Of a DNA stretch of 5,594 bases, positions 1-4,014 are shown one piece after another (the stretch's first letter is position 1; each line of letters starts with the position of its first letter). Position numbers and translations under genes: made by a program. The notes beneath the pieces were generated by a model. It saw only the letters and a list, made by a program, of their open reading frames with translations. It was not told the origin of the DNA and searched no databases. Origin of the DNA: Arachidicoccus sp050436765 (GTDB lineage: Bacteria > Bacteroidota > Bacteroidia > Chitinophagales > Chitinophagaceae); NCBI RefSeq assembly GCF_050436765.1, contig NZ_JBNQGD010000403.1:1-5594 (forward strand), written 5' to 3'.

Positions 1-1
1 A

Positions 2-473
2 GAATTTATCAATGCAGACGAAAGCTCGTGGCCTCTCTCCTTTTCAGCCTGAAAAGGTTGCGTTGGAAGCAGGCCGGATCATGCTAAACAGAATAAATGA
101 ACTTATTGAAGAAAATGAAAATTTTGCTTTTGAGACCACTTTAGCAACAAGAAGTTATAAAAATAAAATCTTGGAGGCCAAAGGAAAAGGTTATTCCGTA
201 ATTATGTTATTCTTTTGGTTGCATTCTGTTGATTTAGCTATTAAACGAGTCAGAAACAGAGTTGCGGAAGGAGGGCACTTTATAGAGTCAGAAATTATTA
301 AAAGGCGATATTTAAAAGGAATTAAAAACTTAAAAGACTTATATTTACCAGTTGTGGATCAAGCATTTATTTATGATAATACCGAAGGGAATAATGATCC
401 GGTCGCAGAAAAAGAATTAAACGGTTCTATGAAAATACTAAATGAGAAAATTTATAAATTTATTATACAATAG
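2..473 (+). CDS. Zeta-toxin family P-loop kinase, 3' part; 5' end outside window, apparent frameshift at about 23
   Basis: Zeta toxins are P-loop kinases that phosphorylate UDP-N-acetylglucosamine and so block peptidoglycan precursor supply; an antitoxin normally restrains them. Family-like blocks occur in order: A-R-G-L-S-P-F-Q-P-E (nt 24-53), A-G-R-I-M-L, F-A-F-E-T-T (about nt 123-140), an R-V-R-N-R-V-x-E-G-G-H arginine-rich block, R-R-Y, L-P-V-V-D and Y-D-N. The Walker A segment would lie left of the window. Reading from base 2 in a different frame gives E-F-I-N-A-D-E, the motif that normally directly precedes A-R-G-L-S-P-F in this family. The two halves are one partial codon apart (a single A at 23 where three bases are expected). 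A 2-bp loss has therefore probably broken the gene, or the assembly has an error. The ATG at 12 lies inside the conserved motif in the wrong frame and is not a credible start. The stop is TAG at 471-473. Family assignment is strong; whether the gene is functional is doubtful. Confidence 0.8.
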   Translation, partial: NLSMQTKARGLSPFQPEKVALEAGRIMLNRINELIEENENFAFETTLATRSYKNKILEAKGKGYSVIMLFFWLHSVDLAIKRVRNRVAEGGHFIESEIIKRRYLKGIKNLKDLYLPVVDQAFIYDNTEGNNDPVAEKELNGSMKILNEKIYKFIIQ

Positions 474-480
474 CGTCAAT

Positions 481-678
481 ATGGACAATAATACCCAGGA
501 AGATTTACAACAAAAACTTCAACGTGGGCTTGAATTAGCATTTCAAAGACTTTTGGAATTTAAAAAACAAAAGAACAGCCCACTTATTATCATGAAAGAT
601 AATAAAATTATTGAAGTATCAGCAGAGGAGTTTATCAAGAATCGATCTGCTTATCATAAAACCAAACCAGCCGTCTAA
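481..678 (+). CDS. Small hypothetical protein, putative antitoxin partner of the zeta-like toxin
   Basis: This 65-residue acidic/basic protein begins 7 bp after the zeta-like gene, on the same strand. The first half (residues 5-30) is a predicted amphipathic helix rich in Gln, Leu, Glu and Lys. The second half contains K-N-S-P-L-I-I-M-K-D-N-K-I-I-E-V, which looks like a beta hairpin, and a basic C-terminus. There is no signal peptide or membrane segment. An in-frame ATG at 442 would give 78 residues but would overlap the toxin gene by 32 bp and add residues unlike the rest, so the ATG at 481 is preferred. No convincing Shine-Dalgarno sequence precedes either start, which is usual in Bacteroidota. 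Small genes of this kind are often seen beside zeta-type kinases, so an antitoxin or accessory role is plausible. That role is inferred from context; no domain is recognised with certainty. Confidence 0.65.
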   Translation: MDNNTQEDLQQKLQRGLELAFQRLLEFKKQKNSPLIIMKDNKIIEVSAEEFIKNRSAYHKTKPAV

Positions 679-698
679 AAGTGGAGGCAACCGTAGGG

Positions 699-733
699 CT
701 CACATATTTAATCATCAATTGTGAGATATTTTT
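699..733 (+). terminator. Weak candidate terminator after the zeta module
   Basis: CTCACA (699-704) pairs with TGTGAG (720-725) around a 15-base loop, followed by ATATTTTT. The stem is only 6 bp and the loop is long, so this is a weak intrinsic terminator at best. It lies 20 bp after the stop of the small gene, which is the right place for one. Confidence 0.3.
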
Positions 734-763
734 AGAATATGCATATAATTAGATGATTATCAA

Positions 764-779
764 TTATTTGCCAATACAG
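764..779 (+). repeat. Attachment-site core, left copy (duplicate of the mnmE 3' end)
   Basis: TTATTTGCCAATACAG is identical to 3999-4014, which encodes the last codons and stop of mnmE on the minus strand. Two more bases to the left (AA, 762-763) also match the mnmE copy. No mnmE coding sequence adjoins this copy, so it is best explained as an att core duplicated when an element inserted into the mnmE 3' end. It marks the distal end of the Fic cassette. Confidence 0.85.
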
Positions 780-840
780 TAAATTCAACTATACTAATTA
801 TCAACTAATTACAATAAATGAGGTGTAGTATAGGTGTAAC
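780..840 (+). repeat. Cassette end flank with paired GGTGTA motifs (left copy)
   Basis: Starting right after the core, TAAATTCAACTATACTAATT is nearly the same as the flank of the middle core copy. GGTGTA follows at 822-827 and again at 833-838, 11 bp apart, or about one helical turn. The middle copy has the same pair with the same spacing, 59 rather than 58 bp from the core start. Direct repeats on one helical face beside an att core look like arm-type binding sites of a tyrosine integrase. The binding role is inferred. Confidence 0.6.
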
Positions 841-1013
841 AGCATCGACTAGAATTTTAGCAATTTTATAATTTTAACTAACTTTAATCGACAACATAAC
901 TAAAAAATATTCTTATCGCTAGTCCATCTCATTTTTGTGAGTAACACTCTCGTAAAAATAATAATTAACACCGCTAATCTATATATTGTCCAAGGCCAAA
1001 TAAAAAGTCAATT

Positions 1014-2114
1014 TTATACATTGAGTGAATAACTGGTACTCCGGCCCCCTGCCTCGTCCTTGACCAATATCCCCTTTAATATTAAATCTTGTATGTCACG
1101 AGTTGCCGTATCTTGTGAACACTTGGCAATCTTAGCCCATTTAGAAGAGGTTAGCTTACCTTCAAAGCCGTCCATCAACTTATTCAACAACATACGTTGC
1201 CGATCATTAAACTTCTGCGCAACCGGCATCATCCAAAGTTTAGCCTTGCGCATTACCGAAGCCAGTATTACGTCAGATGCATCAATTGAACGCCCCAAAC
1301 ATGCGAGAAACCAAGTTAACCATGTTGTTATATCCAAATCACCGGATTGAGTTTTCTCCAATATCGAATAATACTGTTTACGCTCTTGGCGAATTTGAGA
1401 AGACATGCTGTAAAAACGTCCGGGAGTGCCGTCCGCTCTTGCCAATTGCATATCAGCAATCGCCCGTGATATGCGTCCATTACCATCCTCGAAAGGATGA
1501 ATAGTGACAAACCAAAGATGAGCAATAGCTGCCTTTAAAATTGGATCTATAACGTCATCACTATTGAACCATTTTACAAAACGCTCCATTTCAATTGGCA
1601 CTTGTTCACTGTCTGGTGCCTGGAAATGCACTTTCTCTCTTCCCATGACACCTGATACTACCTGCATAGGATCATCCTTGGTATTCTTCCTCCAATCGCC
1701 TACGACAATTCGATACATGCTACTACGACCAGTGGGAAATAATGCAGCATGCCAGCCAAACAAACGCTCTTTATCGAGTGTGCTATCATATCGCTGAGTA
1801 GCGTCAAGCATCATCTCCACTACTCCATCCACATCCCTATCTGAAGCCACTAGTCCAGCAATATCTAACCCAAGTCGACGAGCAATGGATGACCGTACCT
1901 GATCAATATCCAATATTTCTCCTTCGATTTCACTAGATTTCATAACATCTTGCGTCAAGGTCAGTAACACAGCTTCTGCTTTTAAAGCAAAGCTCAAATG
2001 CTCGATATAGCCCAATAGCTTGCCTTGCTTAAAATGGACGGATGCCAATAACGACGTTATTTCATCAGTATCCCAAGTAAATTCTGGCCATTTTTTTAGT
2101 TGATGGATATACAT
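1014..2114 (-). CDS. Fic family protein (DUF4172-type N-terminus, Fic AMPylase core, winged-helix C-terminus)
   Basis: Fic enzymes transfer AMP, or another nucleotide moiety, from a nucleotide to a target hydroxyl. The 366-residue product has three parts. Residues 1-90 carry an M-Y-I-H-Q-L-x-x-W-P-x-F-x-W-D start typical of DUF4172 Fic proteins. The inhibitory helix motif S60-x-x-x-E64-G65 sits within S-S-E-I-E-G-E, which is the class II, N-terminal arrangement. The catalytic motif H206-P-F-E-D-G-N-G-R-I-S-R217 is intact, with catalytic His206 and the phosphate-binding Gly/Asn/Arg residues. Residues about 305-366 form a winged helix-turn-helix (S-S-K-W-A-K-I-A-K, then a basic wing), suggesting DNA binding. 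The reading frame extends to a TTG at 2135, but the family start matches the ATG at 2114, which is chosen. The gene is visibly richer in GC (47% in one hand-counted 60-base line, against 33-38% in two AbiEii lines), suggesting recent transfer. It is the only gene of its cassette. The target is unknown. Confidence 0.93.
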   Translation of the reverse strand: MYIHQLKKWPEFTWDTDEITSLLASVHFKQGKLLGYIEHLSFALKAEAVLLTLTQDVMKSSEIEGEILDIDQVRSSIARRLGLDIAGLVASDRDVDGVVEMMLDATQRYDSTLDKERLFGWHAALFPTGRSSMYRIVVGDWRKNTKDDPMQVVSGVMGREKVHFQAPDSEQVPIEMERFVKWFNSDDVIDPILKAAIAHLWFVTIHPFEDGNGRISRAIADMQLARADGTPGRFYSMSSQIRQERKQYYSILEKTQSGDLDITTWLTWFLACLGRSIDASDVILASVMRKAKLWMMPVAQKFNDRQRMLLNKLMDGFEGKLTSSKWAKIAKCSQDTATRDIQDLILKGILVKDEAGGRSTSYSLNV

Positions 2115-2210
2115 TCTCCGCAAATTATACGGCAAATATAGCCATTAATCTCCGCATCTTAAAATTAATCTCCGCATTATATACAGAGATAAGGCCGATT
2201 ATTCTCCGCA
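2115..2210 (-). promoter_or_regulatory. Four TGCGGAGA boxes upstream of fic, probable autoregulatory operator/promoter
   Basis: TGCGGAGA (minus strand; TCTCCGCA on +) occurs at 2115-2122, 2149-2156, 2169-2176 and 2203-2210. The start-to-start spacings are 34, 20 and 34, a symmetric arrangement. The two inner copies share ATTAATCTCCGCAT on the + strand. The box nearest the gene touches the ATG at 2114, leaving no room for a normal ribosome-binding site. TATAAT-like sequences lie on the minus strand at 2181-2176, running into the third box, and at 2129-2124. A TATATTTG (-7-like) lies at 2140-2133. No good -35/-33 partner is seen. Because the Fic protein ends in a winged helix, it may bind these boxes and control itself. 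That is an inference. Confidence 0.6.
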
Positions 2211-2454
2211 ATTAAACCTCTAAACAGTAGATACATGAACCAGCTTCTACATAATGGTGCAGGTCAATAAATGGTTCACCCAATTGTTTAGACAACAGAT
2301 TTGTTTTGATTTTAAGGTAGAGGCAATTTGCACCTCTTCTAAGCTCTGACCTTGTGCCCGGTACTCAACCGGAAGCTAGATATTTTTTTAGCTTCAGCCA
2401 AAACGGTTCAATTGTTCACGCTTTTACTTTCCGTTGATTTCCGATATTAGCATT
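2211..2454. other. Non-coding mnmE-proximal end of the Fic cassette
   Basis: No convincing gene is seen between the fic boxes and the middle core. Two inverted repeats are present: AGAGG/CCTCT (2319-2323 and 2333-2337) and GAAGCTA/TAGCTTC (2372-2378 and 2389-2395). On the minus strand, AGGTGCAA inside the first of these is one base from the AGGTGTAA of the cassette flanks and could be an arm-type site for this end. A 50-codon open stretch on the minus strand (2215-2364) has no usable start codon. Confidence 0.45.
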
Positions 2455-2470
2455 TTATTTGCCAATACAG
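2455..2470 (+). repeat. Attachment-site core, middle copy
   Basis: TTATTTGCCAATACAG is identical to the copies at 764-779 and 3999-4014. It separates the Fic and AbiE-type cassettes. It shares TAA after the core with the left copy but not with mnmE, as expected if both non-mnmE copies are element/target junctions of related elements. Confidence 0.85.
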
Positions 2471-2530
2471 TAAGTTCAACTATATTGATTATCAGTACAC
2501 TTACGACAATACTGGTGTAAATTAGGTGTA
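2471..2530 (+). repeat. Cassette end flank with paired GGTGTA motifs (middle copy)
   Basis: TAAGTTCAACTATATTGATT matches the left flank at all but three of the first 20 positions. GGTGTA occurs at 2514-2519 and 2525-2530, again 11 bp apart. Sequence between these blocks has drifted, while the blocks and their spacing are kept. That points to conserved protein-binding sites rather than a recent duplication. Confidence 0.6.
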
Positions 2531-2636
2531 AAAATATTTTCAGATATTTTAGCATAACTAAATACTATGCCAATTTTCATAGTTAATAGGGCTAAACAAT
2601 AATCACCAACATTTTACTATTCCCACAGGCTACCGT

Positions 2637-2677
2637 CCAACTGATTAATTATCAAGTCAATCATTAAAAAAGGTGTG
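2637..2677 (+). repeat. Possible degenerate third copy of the cassette end flank
   Basis: CCAACT (2637), AATTATCAA (2647-2655) and AGGTGTG (2671-2677) appear in the same order and almost the same spacing as CAACT, AATTATCAA and AGGTGTA in the left flank. The offsets from CAACT are 9 and 34, against 10 and 36. No intact core precedes it. The region is AT-rich and the match is short, so it could be chance. Confidence 0.3.
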
Positions 2678-2714
2678 TTTATCTGATCGAAAAATAATCA
2701 TTTCCAAAGATTAT

Positions 2715-2743
2715 GGCTCAATCGGGAATTGAGCCAATTTTTT
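2715..2743 (+). terminator. Rho-independent terminator upstream of the AbiE-type operon
   Basis: GGCTCAAT (2715-2722) pairs perfectly with ATTGAGCC (2728-2735) around the 5-base loop CGGGA, followed by AATTTTTT. The T run is on the + side only, so it stops + strand transcription. No protein gene lies upstream on the + strand within the cassette. The terminator may insulate the operon from read-through, or end an unrecognised small RNA in 2531-2714. Confidence 0.75.
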
Positions 2744-2769
2744 GATTATCAGAATTTTCTTTATATTTG
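2741..2769 (+). promoter_or_regulatory. Bacteroidota-type promoter for the AbiE-type operon
   Basis: TTTG (2741-2744) and TATATTTG (2762-2769) match the -33 TTTG and -7 TAnnTTTG elements, with 17 bp between them. Transcription would start near 2776, about 17 bases before the ATG at 2793. The -33 element overlaps the T run of the preceding terminator, so the two form one compact block. Confidence 0.6.
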
Positions 2770-2792
2770 TAGTGGTTGAATTTTAAATAGTT

Positions 2793-3119
2793 ATGAACCT
2801 TAATATCTTACATCATAAACCTGTTGTCCCTAGAAAAAACGACATCAAATCTAACTTCCAGAAGTGGATGTTTTGGGATGTTGATATGGGGAAACTTTCT
2901 ATCAAGGAGGATAAGTTCTTCATTATTGATCGGGTATTGTCAGGCAGTATGGAAAATCCAAAATATTTGGAACAACTCGACAAAATGTTTTCTAGGCAAG
3001 ATATTATAAATGTAGCAAAATCTAGTAGGTCTATTCGAGGCAATGAGTCCATCAGATTTATTGCCAACCGATATGGGATGGATCCGAAATCCTTCAAACA
3101 ATATATTCCAAATCTTTAA
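2793..3119 (+). CDS. DUF6922-like small protein, putative antitoxin/partner of the AbiEii-type protein
   Basis: This 108-residue soluble protein has no signal peptide or membrane segment. The pattern F-W-D-V-D-x-x-K-L-x-x-x-x-D-K-x-F-I-I-x-R-V-L (about residues 28-50), followed by a helical stretch ending in S-F-K-Q-Y, resembles small proteins of the DUF6922 type. These often precede AbiEii-type nucleotidyltransferases in Bacteroidota. The family call is from memory of the pattern, not from a search. The gene is first in a two-gene operon and ends 9 bp before the next start. Both genes lie in the same frame, separated by the TAA at 3117-3119. The position suggests the antitoxin of a type IV-like toxin-antitoxin pair, as AbiEi is for AbiEii. 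This protein is shorter than AbiEi, and I see no AbiEi-like winged helix in it. Confidence 0.75.
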   Translation: MNLNILHHKPVVPRKNDIKSNFQKWMFWDVDMGKLSIKEDKFFIIDRVLSGSMENPKYLEQLDKMFSRQDIINVAKSSRSIRGNESIRFIANRYGMDPKSFKQYIPNL

Positions 3120-3128
3120 ATTGTTTTC

Positions 3129-3929
3129 GTGAAAATCGCAGTATCTCAAATTTTACGTGAGGTTATAATAGAACTTATGGATGAGCCTGCGCTTTCAGAC
3201 TTCTATCTCGGAGGCGGAACAAATTTGGCAATTAAATATAACCACAGAGTTTCTGTCGATATTGACCTATTCTCATCTGGTGTTGTTGGAATCCAAAAAA
3301 TGAACGAGATTCTGAATAAACTAAGAGAAAATTTTGCAGACCATGGAATAGAAGCGAGTTTACAAAATCGAGATTCAGAAAATCTTTCGTTTATAAGATG
3401 TGGCATTAATCATAATAATGAGTACATTAAAATTGAGATCATACAGAATATAAAAATGCTGTACCAACCAGAAATTACGCATGATGGAATTCGAATGATA
3501 CATGATTTAGATATCGCTAGCCTGAAGTTATTGGCAGCTGCAAACAGAGGAGAGCAAAAAGATTTTTACGATTTATATTTACTTTCTGAAAAGCATGGAT
3601 TGGACAAAATATATAATGCTCTCAAGGAAAGGCACAAACAATTTGTTCCAGGCGCTGATGACAATATTTTCAATCTACCAGTTCATAGGCCCAAAGAAGA
3701 TTTAACAACAGATCTTTCAGCTCTTGGAGATTTTAATAAAGCTGGGGATAAAAGTGTTGCAGGTAACCGCGTAGAGTTTATTGATGGCTCTGGTATTATA
3801 ATGCCACTTCCTGTACTCAAACAAAGATGGATACCTAAAGTAAAAGCTCTTGCAAAAAATCTTGGTCTTAGGTTTAAAGAAACTGAAAAAGTGATTAAAT
3901 ATCGACGAAGTCGAGGCCTAGGTATGTAA
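3129..3929 (+). CDS. AbiEii/AbiGii-type nucleotidyltransferase (putative toxin)
   Basis: AbiEii-type proteins are nucleotidyltransferases that act as growth-inhibiting toxins, and some protect against phage by abortive infection. The 266-residue product shows the signature L-G-G-G-T (27-31) followed by D44-I-D46, which gives the G-G and D-x-D catalytic pair. Further on come K-I-E (101-103) as the likely third acidic site, D-I-A-S-L-K-L-L-A-A (128-137), and R-G-E-Q-K-D-F-Y-D-L-Y-L-L (140-152), matching the conserved R-G-x-x-K-D-x-x-D-L-Y block. The start is GTG at 3129. It keeps the N-terminal helix expected before the G-G-G motif, and the next in-frame ATG (3177) would remove that helix. The last ~65 residues, ending K-Y-R-R-S-R-G-L-G-M, are basic and not recognised. 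Co-transcription with the preceding gene is likely. No clear terminator follows, and the gene converges on mnmE. Confidence 0.87.
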   Translation: MKIAVSQILREVIIELMDEPALSDFYLGGGTNLAIKYNHRVSVDIDLFSSGVVGIQKMNEILNKLRENFADHGIEASLQNRDSENLSFIRCGINHNNEYIKIEIIQNIKMLYQPEITHDGIRMIHDLDIASLKLLAAANRGEQKDFYDLYLLSEKHGLDKIYNALKERHKQFVPGADDNIFNLPVHRPKEDLTTDLSALGDFNKAGDKSVAGNRVEFIDGSGIIMPLPVLKQRWIPKVKALAKNLGLRFKETEKVIKYRRSRGLGM

Positions 3930-3998
3930 GGTATCATAGAGAAATCCTAGATTTGATATTTAGCAACTTTAGAAATCAACTGAGTTACGAAACTAAAA

Positions 3999-4014
3999 TT
4001 ATTTGCCAATACAG
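3999..4014 (-). repeat. Attachment-site core at the mnmE 3' end (original target copy)
   Basis: On the minus strand this reads CTGTATTGGCAAATAA, covering the end of the Cys codon, Ile, Gly, Lys and the stop of MnmE. The identical 16 bases recur at 2455-2470 and 764-779. The corresponding codons are the known attachment site of SGI1-type islands in trmE/thdF, remembered as an 18-bp TTCTGTATTGGTAAGTAA repeat. Insertion here leaves the MnmE protein unchanged. Confidence 0.85.

Larger units (their letters stand above)
679..1013. other. Non-coding junction between the zeta segment and the Fic cassette
   Basis: This 335 bp AT-rich stretch has no credible gene. It holds the weak hairpin at 699-733, the left copy of the mnmE-derived core (764-779) and its GGTGTA-bearing flank (780-840). 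About 170 bp of AT-rich sequence follows, down to the Fic stop codon, and I see no clear terminator or promoter there. Confidence 0.6.
780..2470. mobile_element. Putative non-autonomous integrative cassette carrying fic
   Basis: This unit runs from the conserved flank beside the left core to the end of the middle core, about 1.69 kb. It carries one complete gene (fic, minus strand), its upstream boxes and non-coding DNA. No integrase, excisionase, transposase or terminal inverted repeats are visible. The unit is bounded by direct 16-bp copies of the mnmE 3' end, and its conserved flank is shared with the neighbouring unit. A circular form would join the core to the GGTGTA flank. Movement by a recombinase supplied in trans is an inference. 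Confidence 0.6.
2471..4014. mobile_element. Putative non-autonomous integrative cassette carrying an AbiE-type module
   Basis: This unit runs from the conserved flank of the middle core to the end of the core at the mnmE terminus, about 1.54 kb. It carries a terminator, a Bacteroidota-type promoter and a two-gene operon on the + strand, and no recombinase. Its design matches the neighbouring Fic unit: flank, cargo, core. Insertion keeps the mnmE stop codon and reading frame intact. Mobility is inferred from the repeats. Confidence 0.6.

Noticed and set aside
1060..1797. Several open frames on the + strand, and one on the minus strand (1328-1525), opposite or out of frame with fic
   Set aside because: They lie fully within the well-supported Fic gene, whose motifs are intact. 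The translations show no family pattern.
2115..2135. Upstream TTG start giving fic seven extra residues
   Set aside because: Family members begin at the M-Y-I-H-Q-L methionine (2114), and the extension would be encoded by operator/promoter-like sequence.
2215..2364. 50-codon open stretch on the minus strand upstream of fic
   Set aside because: It has no usable start codon or recognised motif, and its length is not surprising in such DNA. It could be a decayed gene fragment, but I cannot support that.
2372..2395. GAAGCTA/TAGCTTC hairpin as a terminator
   Set aside because: The T-rich stretch is in the loop rather than after the stem, and no transcription unit ends there on either strand.
2813..3406. 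Minus-strand and alternate-frame open reading frames across the AbiE-type operon
   Set aside because: They overlap two co-directional genes with recognisable family patterns and have no support of their own.
764..4014. Integron gene-cassette array
   Set aside because: There is no intI and no attC-like imperfect palindrome with GTTRRRY ends. Cargo lies in both orientations with its own promoters, and the repeats derive from mnmE coding sequence.
764..4014. CRISPR array or composite transposon
   Set aside because: The repeats are only three and more than 1.5 kb apart. No cas gene, transposase or terminal inverted repeats are seen.
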